Below the pieces are notes generated by a model. That model was not told the DNA's origin. It saw only the letters and a list, made by a program, of their open reading frames with translations, and made no database searches. This document shows positions 42,101-51,933 of a stretch of DNA of 64,000 nucleotides, piece by piece. The DNA lies in NCBI GenBank assembly GCA_025084515.1, contig JAJAGP010000755.1, forward strand, positions 239,887-303,886, given 5' to 3'. A program made the translations under genes and the position numbers. Numbering within the stretch: position 1 is the first letter of the stretch; the number at the start of each line of letters is the position of its first letter. This stretch comes from Ancistrus triradiatus (Eukaryota > Chordata > Actinopteri > Siluriformes > Loricariidae).

Positions 42101-43381
42101 GCACGGCCGGGCAGAAGACCTCGGTAGCCTTTAGCAGCCTGGGCACCGCTATCGGCAGGAGGCTCGAGGATATGAGGTACAGTCTACGACCCAACGGACA
42201 TGTGTAGGAATGGACGCTGTGCAAGGATTACTGTAATTCACTATGTGGACAAAAGTATTTAGACACCACTCTTAATCTGAATTCAGGTGTTTCATTCAGT
42301 CCCGTTACCACAGGTGGATCAAATCCAGCAGCTAAAAGCCGTGCAGCGAACGAGTATTCCATCATCAGCTGTGAGTGTTTTTTATTAAAAAGTGGAAGCG
42401 TTTAGGAAACACCAAGTGTCAGACCATGTAAAGTTACAGAGCGGGGGCACCCAGTGCTGAGGGAGGGGCATAGTGCGTAACAAATACCAACCAACCGACC
42501 GACGCTGTGCTGCTGCCCCCAATAACTGCGAAGTGCCAAACCTCCTCTGGAAAATGAACATCAGCACTAAAACTGGGGGCACCGGGAGCTCCATGCTGCG
42601 TGGGAACAATGGCCTGGGGTAAAGCACAACAACACTGGCCTCTGGAGAAGAAAGAACAAAAGAAAGAAAAAAGGCAATGAATGCTAAATATAAAAGAAAG
42701 AGAAAAGAAAGAAAGAAATGCCAAAGAGAAATGAAAAAAGTACAAAAAGAAAGAAATGAATGCTAAATATAAAAGAAAGAAAAAATAAAGAAAGCAATGA
42801 ATGCTAAATAGAAAAGAAAGAAAGAAACACAAAGAAACAAGGAAAGGAAAGAAACAAACAAAGAAAAAAGAAAGAGGGAGGAAAGAAAGAAATCCCTAAG
42901 AAAAATGAAAAAACTAAAAAAGAAAGGAATTAATGCTAAATAGAAAAGAAAGACGGAAAGAAAGAAAGAAAAACCAAGAAAAAAAGACAACAAGAACGAA
43001 ACAAACAAAAGAAATAAACAAAGAAAAAAAGAACGAAAGAACAAATGAAAGAAAGAAAGAAAAAGAAAGAAAGAAAGTAAAAAAAGCTAATAATGCTGTG
43101 GGGCTGTTTTGGGGACCTTTAGGTCCAGTGAAGGGAAATCTTCACGCTTTGGGGAACAGTTTGGGGAAGGACCTTTTCTGTTCCAGTGCACAAAGGTCTA
43201 ATGTGGAGGTGTCCCAATACTTTTGTTCATGTGGTGTATATTCTGATATGAAGAACTGCAGAGATTTTCACCAGATGACTTGAACGGCTTAATTTGAGAA
43301 GAATTTTTACAGACTTACAGATAGTTCACAGACCTTTGCAGCTGTAAAATCCCCCAAAACTAATAATAGCTACACACACAA

Positions 43382-43412
<31 letters not shown>

Positions 43413-43482
43413 TGTGTAAACAAACCATAATCTGTTTAATCCACTCCAGCATGTTTGGACTCGAGCTACTCTATCCCAGGAG

Positions 43483-43545
<63 letters not shown>

Positions 43546-46500
43546 GGGTGTGTGTGCTTTAATACTTCACTAGCATGTGTGTGCAGTGGAAATATTTACA
43601 CAAACATTTGACAGCAGTTACAGCATGTCAGCGACGATCTGGACTCGAGTCTCCAAGAACGCGGGAACGATTTCCTAAACCCAAAAGAAGCACGAACAGA
43701 CGTGTTAATTAGAAACTGTTAGGACGAGATAAAAACTTCGTTACTGTGTGCGTTCGTCCCTAAAGCGTTTCCGACTGAAGCTGTCAAAACAAAACCACAA
43801 GCTCGTCCTTCTTAAGTCTCCCCAAAAAATAAGAATAAAGAATACACAAAAATAACTAACACATGCTCGTTTATCATGACCAGATACGACAAACAGGTGA
43901 CTTTACCCTGGTGCGTATCCTTATCTTGTTGATATGGAGTGTGTTTAGCAAAATCAGAGATGGCAAAAAGTACACAAGTACTAGTAATCTAATAAAATAC
44001 TCAAGTAAAAGCTGAAGTTTGTATATTTCACTCAAGTAGAAGTATAAAAGTACATACTATTAAATAGCAATAACAAAAAACTTTGGTACTTGGTCATTTT
44101 TTTAATTAGAGGAAAATGATCCAATATTACATATTAGTGAGTGGCAAAAAAGTATGTGAAGCCTTTGCTTTCAGTAATCTGGTGTGACCCCCCCTGTGCA
44201 GCAATAAAATGCAGCTAAACGTTTCCTGTAGCTGTGATCAGTCCTGCCACCACCGGCTTGGAGGAATTTTAGCCCATTCCTCCGTACAGAACAGCTTCAG
44301 CTCTGGGATGTTTGGTGGGTTTCCTCACATTAGCTGCTTCGCTTCAGGTCCTTCCCACAAACATTTCCATTGGATTAAGGTCAGGGACTTTGGCTTGGCC
44401 ATTCCAAAACAGAACTTTATTCTTCTTTAGTGTCACGGTGTTGGGCTAAAGTCTGTACCTTTCGAAGTGTCTTACCACTTTGTGTCTTAAAGCAAATTTG
44501 TGTAACCTGCCCTGAGAGATCCGACCAAACAACATGGTCCTGTCATTGCATTTTAAACAGGAACAGCTTTACTAACGCGCTCAAGAATAATTTCTTAAAA
44601 CGGATCTGTATCGTCCTGCATTTTCATTTACCCTTTGCAGAGCATTTAGCAGACGGCCTTATCCCATGAGCGACTTTGCAGGTCCAAGCCATTGTGGGTT
44701 ACGGGCCTTGCTTAAGGACCCAAAAGGCCCAGGGGCAAGCTCCCGACAGAGGTGGAATTTGAACCCTGGACCTTTGGTCCATGGTCCAGTACCTCTAACC
44801 GCTACCATCATTGCGCACTTTCAGGGTTTAATTAACTTTTAAAAACAATGACGTATGTACAGTCACATTCAAAACGTTTGACAGCTTCTAATCTGCTGTG
44901 CATGCCTCTGTGTTGTTCTTATTCATAATAACCTAAACACACTGATCCAGGCATTTCTTTTTTTTCTCCTGCTGGACTCCGGAAGATTGGGGATGCCATA
45001 GCAGGTAAGGGAGGGCTCCAGTGGCTGGTGTTCACCATCTGTGTGGAATGTGTGAGAATGTGTAGGGACTGGTGTAAATACCTGAGTAAGGTGCCTCCCT
45101 TACAAAACTCAAAATGATGTGTGTCCTAATATTATCTAATAAAAATGTGGTAATGGTTTAAACACGCAGTCCCGTACGCGCCAAGCAACGTAGCCCTGGG
45201 GTTCACATCTATTCCTCGACATGCATCTGCTTACTCTTCGAGCTTATTGTAAGATAGCATTAGATACCATAGGCTTCTAAAATATGACACTTTAAGCATT
45301 GTTAGCTTATTTAGGATAGCATTACATACCAAAAGCTTCTAAAATGTGTAGCTTTAACAATGTTAGCTATTTAGGATAGCATTAGATTACCATTAAGCTT
45401 CTAAAATATGGAAGCTTCAGAATTGTTAGCTTATTTAGGATAGCATAATTAGATACCATAAGCTTCTAAAATGCGGAGCTTTAAGCATTTGTTGTGAAGC
45501 TTATTTGGGGAATAGCATTTACATACCAGAAGCTTCTAAAATGGGTAGCTGTAGCCACTGTTAGCTACTTTAGGATAGCATTAGATACCATAAGCTTCTA
45601 AAATATGACAAAAGAAAAACTTTAGCAATTGTTAGCGTATTAGGTGCATTACATACCCAAAAGCTTCTAAATGTGGTGAGCGTTAAACAATGTTATCTTA
45701 TTTAGGATAGCATTAGATACCATAAGCTTCATTAAATTGGAGCGTTCAGATTGTTAGCTTATTTAGGATTAGCATTAGATACCATAAGTCTAGAAAAGCG
45801 GAGACTTTAGCATTGTAGCTTATTTAGGATAGCATTAGATACCATAAGCTTCTAAAAATGTGGAGCTTTACGCTTTGTTAGCTTATTTAGGATAGAATTA
45901 CATACCAGAAGCTTCTAAATGTGTAGCTTTAGCAATGTTAAAGCTTATTTAGGATAGCATTAGATACCATAAGCTTCTAAAAATATGACAACTTTAGCTT
46001 GTTAGCTTTATTTAGGATAGCATTACATACCATAAAGCTTCTTAAAATGTTAAGCTTTAGCATTGGTTAGCTTATTTAGGATAGCATTAGATACATAAGC
46101 TTCTAAAATGTGGAGCTTTAGCTTTGTTAGCTTATTTAGGATAGCATTAGAATACCATAAGCTTCTAAAATATATATTAACTTGTTAGCATTGTTAGCCT
46201 AAATTTAGGATAGCATTACATACCATAAGCTTCTAAAATGTGGAGCTTTAGGCATTGTTAGCTTATTTAGGATAGCATTTACATACCAGAAGCTTCTAAA
46301 AATGTGTAGCTTTAGCAATGTTAGCTTATTTGGATAGCATTTAGATACCATAAGCTTCTCGTAAAATATATAACTTTAGCATTGTTGGCTTATTTAGGAT
46401 AGCATTAGATACCATAAGCTTCTAAAATGTGGAGCTTTAGCATTGTTGGCTTATTTAGGATGGGCATTAGATACCATAAGCTTCTAAAATGTGGAGCTTT

Positions 46501-49500
46501 AGCTTTGTTAGCTTATTTAGGATAGCATTACATACCAGAAGCTTCTAAAAGTGTAGCTTTAGCAATGTTAGCTTATTTAGGATAGCATTAGATACCATAA
46601 GCTTCTAAAATATATAACTTTAGCATTGTTGGCTTATTTAGGATAGCATTACATACCATAAAGTTCTAAAAAGTGGAGCTTTAGCATTGTTGGCTTATTT
46701 AGGATAGCATTACATACCATAAGCTTCTATAAAATGTGGAGCTTTTAGCATTGTTAGCTTATTTAGGATAGCATTACATACCATAAGCTTCTAAAATGTG
46801 GAGCTTTTAGCATTGTTGGCTTTATTTTAGGATAGCATACATACCATAAGCTTCTAAAATGTGGAGTTACATTGTTAGCCTTTTTAGGATAGCCTTACAT
46901 ACCATAAGCTTCTAAATGTGGAGCTTTAGCATTGTTAGCTTATTTAGGATAGCATTAGATTACCATAAGCCCTTCTAAAACTGTGGACCCCAAGCTTTAG
47001 CATTGTTAGCATGCTGTCAATATACCAAACACCATGGATACATTACATGTTGAATACCGTAACATAAAATAACCGTACCTAAACCCTCTAAAATCATTGA
47101 CCTATTCGACAGAAAGGTCAGGCCTTAAAGAGAAATACTTATCTTTCCACCATGTTTTTTCTAGTTTTTATTTAATGTAAACAGAACATATTGGTTCATT
47201 TTAAAAACTTTGCGAATCCCTTTAACACAAGAGGCTTTCCGTTTAGCTTCCTCTTAGATAGCATTAGCTGGAACCGAACTTCGGCCGCTGGGCTGCTTAC
47301 GGCCCCTAAAAACATGAAGAGACGTTCCTAGATCTTTTTACTTTACCTTTATCGGACAAACTGAAGTATTATTATAATGGTTTTAAATGAGATGTTTTAT
47401 TCTAATTCAGATATGTTTGTGTCTTTTTTATCTTAAACAGAAACTCACAGGGCTTCAGGTCATTCGAGGAGAAGGTTGAAACCACAGTCTCCAGCATCAA
47501 GGTACGTCCATCCCAGAATCCTTGGGGTGTCGAATCACACCCCGCGATAAGTGTGGCTCACTGGTTAACTCCCAGCACTACTATGTGGAAGGTTCTGCAT
47601 TCGAGCCTCTGCTGTATTATGGAAATCTAAATGCTTAGGGAAGTGCTGGATGAGAGTTTTAGGTACTGGACGTTTGGTTAAGGGCGAGGGTAAGGATTTC
47701 AGTCCCAAGCACCAGCATTGACCTCTTTGGACCTTGAACAAGACCCTCAACCCTCAATCCTATGGACGGTATCATGTAGGACGTGGGTAAAAACATCTGC
47801 CAAGTGAATCAGTGTAGATATATTTTGTTGAGCCGTGATTAAGGCTTTGGATATCATGGATATCTGTGAGTTCAGTTCTCGGCTCTTTTCTGTAGCCACT
47901 TCTGGGCCCTTGACGCTGGATAAGCTGTGTGATAATTGCTCTAATTGTAACATGTATTAGCGTCCTTATAAAACATCAGTATTTTAATTTTGTTTACATG
48001 ACCAAAAGGAACTGAAGTCATTCCAGGTGATATACGATTCGTCCGTGGTGATCAGGAAGAGGCAACAACGATGAATAAAAGCCAAAAAGAGAAACTTTTT
48101 GAGGAATCGAACTCAAACAGTTAAGCCATGCTCCTCTGGGCCAGACCAGACAACGGGATTAAGTTCCTCCTCGTCCAGCCAAAAATAAATAAATCTAAGC
48201 TCTAGCATTAGCAAAAGATGTTTGTGTGTGGACAGGTGAGTCTCAGCCAGACAGGGTGTGGGGAGGATCGGTCTGGATCAATATTGACCAAACAGAATCA
48301 GACAAACCTGAGAGGACTGTTTAAGTTATCATTAACTATTAACTCTTGTTTAATCCCAAGTCTTAGTAAAATGTTTTTAAAGGTTTTTATTGTGGAAACT
48401 CTAGAGAACCTACAATCGAGCTGTAACTTCTCTCTGAATGAACTCTCACTCCAAATGCATCATGAGAACGACTTGTGTTTAGCCGGTCGTTCTCTTGATT
48501 TCTTTCTTTTTTTTATGTTCTTTCATTCCTTTCTCCAGCATCATTTTTTTTCTCTATTCCATCTATCTATTCTGTCGCAAGCCTTTTTAATCTTTCTCTC
48601 TCTCTTTTGTTCATTTGTTCTCTTATCAAGCTTTTTTTACTTCTTTTCTCTTAATTTTCATTTTCTTCATCAAAGCTTTTGAAAATCTTTCTTTTTGTCC
48701 AGCACTTCTTTTTCAGCATTCATCTTTCTTTCTCAAGCTTTTTAAACTGTTTGTTTTTCTTAATTTCCTTCATTCAATTGTTCGATTCTTTCTTTTCTAT
48801 GCATGTTTTTTTTCTCCACCTTTTATCTTATTTTCTCTTTCATTTTCATGTTTGTCCAAAGCTTTTTAAATCTTTAGTTTTACTTTCTCCAGCTTTTTGT
48901 TGTCCCTTTTATCTAATCGGTTTCTTTATCTTTTTGAAATCTTTCTTTCCCTCGTTCGATTTCCTTCTTACTTTTGTTCATTCATTATGTTCGTCAGCTT
49001 TCTTCTTTCTGTTCAATTAATCTCCTCTCTCAGCTTTGAGTCATTTTTCTTTTTTCTGCCTTACCGTGTAAAGCATTGTCCTCCCCCTCTCCTTATGCAA
49101 GATTTTCTTTTGGAACCGCCTCTCCCCCAGCCTTTGCTTTTTATTTCTCCTTCTCAAGCTTTGTACTGTTTTTCTTTTTTTTTTTTTTTGTTCTTTCTCC
49201 AGCTTTTATCTTCTTTTCTCTAAAGTATCGGTCTTTCTCAAGCTTTTTAATCTGTTTTTCTTTCTTTTGTTCATTTGTTCTTTCTCCACTTTGTATTTTA
49301 CTTTCTCTCTCATTGTCATTTTCTTTGTCAAGCTTTTTAAATCTTTCTTTCTTGCTTACTTTCTCTAGCTTTTTTTAATCTATTTATCTTTCTTTTGTTC
49401 TTTCATTGTTTATCCAGCATTTATTTTATTTTCTGTATCTGTCTATCATTTTAAATTCTCAGGCTTTTTAATGTTTGTTCATTTTCTCCAGATTTTTATT

Positions 49501-50138
49501 TTATCAAGCTTTTTAACTTGACTTCTCTATCTCTGTTTTTCTTTCCTTCTTTTCTTCATTTGTTCTTTCTTCAGTTATTTCTCATTTTCTTCATCAAACT
49601 TTTTGTCTTTCTTACTTTCTTTCTCCAGCTTTTTAAAATATGTTTATCCTGCTTTTGTTCTTTAATTCTCAGGCTTTTTAATCTTTCGTGTTGTTCTTTC
49701 TCCAGCTGTGCATCTTCTTTTCTCCATCACTTTTCTTTTTTCAGCTTTTCTTATTTTCTCTATCTGTTCAGCCTCTCTTTGTTCGTACCATGATACTCTT
49801 CCACAAACGTGTTTCCCTTAACTGCTAACCCTAGAGGATCACATAATAGCGCTCACAGGTAAGTAATGTTAGATCAGTAAATAAGTGTAATGTTTTTATC
49901 ACTGTACCTTTATTTACCTTTAGGTCTTGTGTTTAAAGCTGACGATGCTGTAGCTCGTACTTATGCAGACCTGCTTGTTTTCTCTGCGTGTGGTCAGTCG
50001 AAGGTGGGCCCGAGCTCCGCTGGGGGGAGTTTTCAGGACGTCCTCTCGTCCGCGGCCCAGGCCAGCGCTCAGCACGACCCGACCCCCAAACCGACCCTGA
50101 ACAACAACCCGAGTGGAAGGCGGGGGCACAGCGTTTGA
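37625..50138 (+). CDS. tpd52l1: Tumor protein D52-like 1 (D53)
   Basis: Coding exons: 37625-37643, 40322-40443, 41241-41389, 42075-42176, 47441-47501 and 49998-50138 (594 bp, 197 aa; human D53 is about 204 aa). D52 family proteins are small coiled-coil adaptors that form homo- and heteromers and are linked to vesicle trafficking and proliferation. Diagnostic strings are EREELLNELTKLEDEILMLK (start of the coiled coil, about 38-85), LGMTALSELKQNLSRGW, SETLSTAGQKTSVAFSSLGT, FRSFEEKVETTVSSIK, and GGSFQDVLSSAAQASAQ near the end. Phases are 1-0-2-2-0 and all junctions are GT-AG. The paralogues tpd52 and tpd52l2 share most motifs; the neighbours rnf217 and hddc2 decide for tpd52l1. The tiny first exon is the least certain part. 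The optional internal exon known in mammals is not seen. Confidence 0.9.
37767..38000. repeat. Tc1-like terminal-region fragment
   Basis: Contains 'aaagtttgtgaaccccactg' and later 'aagtatgtgaaccctctgcc', the paired 'tgtgaaccc' blocks seen at the ends of family D elements. No coding sequence. Confidence 0.45.
38160..38791 (-). mobile_element. Tc1-like element family D, internally deleted copy
   Basis: Left part (38190-38290) matches 36400-36500. The middle matches the transposase region (38310-38480). The right end reads CAACCACCGCTG at 38791, followed by TA. Frames are broken. Confidence 0.65.
38858..38901 (+). repeat. (TTA)n microsatellite
   Basis: About 14 uninterrupted units. Confidence 0.95.
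39131..39169 (+). repeat. (GT)n microsatellite
   Basis: About 19 GT units, preceded by a short GA-rich tract at 39026-39050. Confidence 0.95.
39395..39709. mobile_element. MITE derived from Tc1-like family C
   Basis: About 315 bp with long terminal inverted repeats of roughly 110 bp: 'cttgccacaagagggcataa' at 39401 is mirrored by 'acgccctctcgtggcaag' ending at 39703, and 'gtgtacctcttggtgag' by 'ctcaccaagaggtacac'. The same terminal sequence is in the larger relics at 23890-24735 and 62850-63770. The short centre keeps a piece of the parent transposase region ('gcagtccaggtttctcgttc'). Confidence 0.8.
39838..40321. other. tpd52l1 intron 1, distal part
   Basis: Contains family D-like fragments ('aaaagtttgtgaaccttttg' near 39907, 'acttttgtccgcgtagtgta' near 40090). 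No additional exon accepted. Confidence 0.4.
40322..40443 (+). CDS. tpd52l1: tpd52l1 exon 2
   Basis: Encodes (G)LLEKEPFQEPEENAGSESD followed by an acidic linker and QEEREELLNELTK, where the coiled coil starts. Acceptor CTGTCTCAG, donor AAG|GTATTT. Confidence 0.92.
40444..41240. other. tpd52l1 intron 2, no recognised feature
   Basis: Single-copy intronic DNA. Open frames on either strand lack domains. Confidence 0.4.
41241..41389 (+). CDS. tpd52l1: tpd52l1 exon 3: coiled coil
   Basis: Begins LEDEILMLKQVLASKEKH, heptad-patterned, and ends with SRGWTDVQSST plus two bases. Acceptor TTTTTGTAG, donor AGT|GTGAGT. The most conserved exon of the family. Confidence 0.95.
41475..41595 (-). repeat. L2-like LINE 3' fragment (inverted)
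   Basis: Reverse complement of the LINE 3' UTR block at 17700-17780 ('ccaaattgagcaagcctagg', 'ccttgggaggaccaag'). In tpd52l1 intron 3. Confidence 0.7.
42075..42176 (+). CDS. tpd52l1: tpd52l1 exon 4
   Basis: Encodes YRRTSETLSTAGQKTSVAFS and GTAIGRRLEDM, ending with two bases of arginine. Donor GAG|GTACAG. Reading through the donor gives RYSLRPNGHV and a stop at 42205-42207. Confidence 0.95.
42640..43085 (+). repeat. Polypurine (AAAG/AAGAA)n tract in tpd52l1 intron 4
   Basis: About 450 bp nearly pure A/G on the plus strand, with recurring 'gaatgctaaat' interruptions (42679, 42758, 42799, 42932) showing that a unit of variable length was amplified. Confidence 0.9.
43372..43542 (+). repeat. Opposed (CA)n and (GT)n microsatellites
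   Basis: (CA)n at about 43372-43406 and (GT)n at about 43489-43542 are complementary, separated by about 83 bp. They could pair in the transcript. Confidence 0.9.
43960..44440 (-). mobile_element. Repeat fragment plus Tc1-like family D relic
   Basis: 43970-44070 is a dispersed repeat rich in 'aagtac' and 'tcaagta'. From about 44085 it matches 36500-36830 ('ggaggaattttagcccattc', 'cattggattaaggtcagg'), carrying part of the minus-strand transposase. Relative to 36500-36830 it has many single-base insertions. Confidence 0.65.
44635..44820 (-). repeat. tRNA-like dispersed repeat (inverted)
   Basis: Contains 'ggaatttgaaccctggacct' (a reversed B-box style block) and 'gcttaaggacccaaaaggcc'. Not a functional tRNA. 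Confidence 0.4.
45236..47010 (+). repeat. 61-bp satellite, about 28 copies, in tpd52l1 intron 4
   Basis: The unit begins TTAGCTTATTTAGGATAGCA, then ...GATACCATAAGCTTCTAAAA, and ends ...GAGCTTTAGCATTG (61 bp). I count about 28 head-to-tail copies. Variant units recur: a 'B' type (ACATACCAGAAGC ... GTGTAGCTTTAGCAATG) and a 'C' type (... ATATAACTTTAG or ATATGACAACTTTAG). In at least four places a B copy is followed directly by a C copy. The left half has far more one-base indels than the right half. Confidence 0.95.
47011..47440. other. tpd52l1 intron 4, distal part
   Basis: Single-copy intronic DNA leading to the exon 5 acceptor; no other feature. Confidence 0.4.
47441..47501 (+). CDS. tpd52l1: tpd52l1 exon 5
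   Basis: 61 bp encoding NSQGFRSFEEKVETTVSSIK, matching the family's NSPTFKSFEE block. Acceptor TTAAACAG, donor AAG|GTACGT. Confidence 0.94.
47502..48479. other. tpd52l1 intron 5, proximal part
   Basis: 47540-47770 has short tRNA-like repeat character ('tgtggctcactggttaact', 'cattcgagcctctgctg'). The rest is unassigned. Confidence 0.35.
48480..49795 (+). repeat. 1.3-kb polypyrimidine minisatellite in tpd52l1 intron 5
   Basis: T/C-rich on the plus strand, with a recurring degenerate phrase such as 'ctttttaatctttctttct' alternating with 'gttctttctccagctttt' every 60-90 bp. Each 'ctccagctttt' resembles a 3' splice site, so the intron carries an array of decoy acceptors. Long open frames here are low-complexity artefacts. 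Confidence 0.85.
49998..50138 (+). CDS. tpd52l1: tpd52l1 exon 6 and stop
   Basis: Encodes SKVGPSSAGGSFQDVLSSAA then a basic tail ending GRRGHSV and TGA (50136-50138). The acceptor is GTGTGGTCAG, weak in pyrimidines close to the AG but with a pyrimidine run just upstream. Confidence 0.9.
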   Translation, partial: SKVGPSSAGGSFQDVLSSAAQASAQHDPTPKPTLNNNPSGRRGHSV

Positions 50139-50529
50139 GGACGAGATGTGATCGGTTAAACGGAGTGGAAATGGAAAACGTTCTGGGTGGATCAAGGAAG
50201 GACGTCTGGTCCAGGGGGACCGACCATGGCCCAACGCCCACATCCTGATACCGCTGCACGGACACGTCCCAGTCCTCTATGAACGAGCCTTTCATTTTGC
50301 AAAGGCCCAAAACTGTTTGAAGCTTATTGAGGCAGCATTGTTTAAATAATAAGAACCCAGAAAAAATGTGTCTTATTTTGCTTCTTCACATTTCTACATG
50401 AAAATCCCAGCAGCGGAGGCATCCAGCCGTTACCCCGCTACGCCACCCTGCTACAGACAACACCCCCCCCCGCATAAACTGTAAGCATGGACGAGACGAG
50501 ACCCACTTGTATATATAATATATAATAAA
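50139..50529 (+). other. tpd52l1: tpd52l1 3' UTR with candidate polyadenylation signal
   Basis: AATAAA at 50524-50529 is the first clear signal after the stop. The UTR approaches the 3' end of the convergent hddc2 (stop at 50962). Confidence 0.45.
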
Positions 50530-50961
50530 TCAGGAGTTTACATGGAGAAGCCATGCATGCTGTATGATTGCGCCCTCTGGTGTTGTAAGAACGCAACCAC
50601 ATATGTAGATTAGCTATGTTTCGTTGAATGCCAATGTGGAAAAACAGAGCTGTGTTTGTGTGGGGGTTAGTCACCATAGCGGCCGGACGGCTCTTGCATG
50701 GAGGAAACATGTTACAGTCTTACTAACGTGTTCTTAGCAAACTGTTTCTGCATAAAAAAGATTTAAAAGGTTTCTTTGTGGCAATACAGCAGGTTGTATG
50801 TACAAGTTCTGCCTCCACTTTCAGGATCCATAAAACTATACACACATCACGTACTAACCGGTGAGGCTGAACTTTTTGGGATTTTCACAAAAGTGCTGAC
50901 GATATGAATGAAGGAACCGGTGTAAGCGACCTGGCAGAGGCGGATCATGAGGAGCTCGGAG

Positions 50962-51071
50962 TCATGTCCGAAGGTTCGGGTCCGGTTTTCTGCGCTGAGC
51001 TCCCGTGCCGGGCTCGCTCCTCGTTAGGGCCTTCACCAGAGCCACGAACCCTGAGGGGTGACGGAACCGTC
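50962..51071 (-). CDS. hddc2: hddc2 exon 6 and stop
   Basis: Encodes (G)[19 protein letters not shown] and a basic tail ending NLRT, stop at 50964-50962. Acceptor TTGGTTTCAG. The GRFRHP start aligns with the family's GKFNHPE block; the rest of the tail is poorly conserved, as is usual. Confidence 0.85.
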
Positions 51072-51890
51072 CTGAAACCAACAGAAACCCATTACATGCA
51101 CCAAACTCTCAGGGGAGGTAGCTCGTCCCAAAGTAATAAATAAATAAATAAAAAAATGATCAGCGAAACAAGCTGCGGTAAGAGCCCCAAACCAGCAACT
51201 TCTAAACTTAATAGTTTTAAATCAGACTTTTACATTACGCACTCCGAAAACAAAGAGAGGCAACAAACCCAGCTGCGGTTACATGTTAGAGAGCGCAAAA
51301 AAAGAAAGAAAAAAAGAGGGAAAAAGTCCAAAGAGAAAGGAAAGAATGACAAAAAGGAAAAGCGAAAGCATGAACGACAAATAGAAAAAATAGAAAAAAA
51401 GAAAAACAAAGAAAGTGTATAAGAAAAGAAGACATAGAAAGAAATAAATGCCAAAGAGAAAGAAAAGAAAAAAAACAAGAAAATAGAAAAAAAAATAGAA
51501 AAAAAGAAAAACAAAAAAGAAATAAAAAGAAAAAAGCAAACAAATGCCAACACAAAAAGAATGCTAAATAGAAAATAAAGAAAGAACAAAAAAAGAAATA
51601 AGAAACAAGCAAACAAATGCCAAAGAGAAAGAAAAGAAAAACAAATGTATGAATGAACAAAAGAAAGAAATATACAAAGAAACAAAAAAGAAAGGAAGGA
51701 AGAATGAGTGGGACACGTTGGGTAACCGGGGGATGCACTGAGACCTTCAGTGGAGGTGAAGAATTCGTTGAGGCGGCCCGGGCTCCCCTCCAGCTCCTCA
51801 TACTCATGGGCCTGGATGATCATCTCCAGCTGGTCCAGCTCCTTCACCAGACGGGCTTCCCCACTCGACTGAGCCTCGTACTCCTGCGCG

Positions 51891-51933
<43 letters not shown>

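Noticed and set aside
45236..47010. CRISPR-like regularly spaced repeats
   Set aside because: Units are head-to-tail without unique spacers, in a vertebrate intron; it is a satellite.
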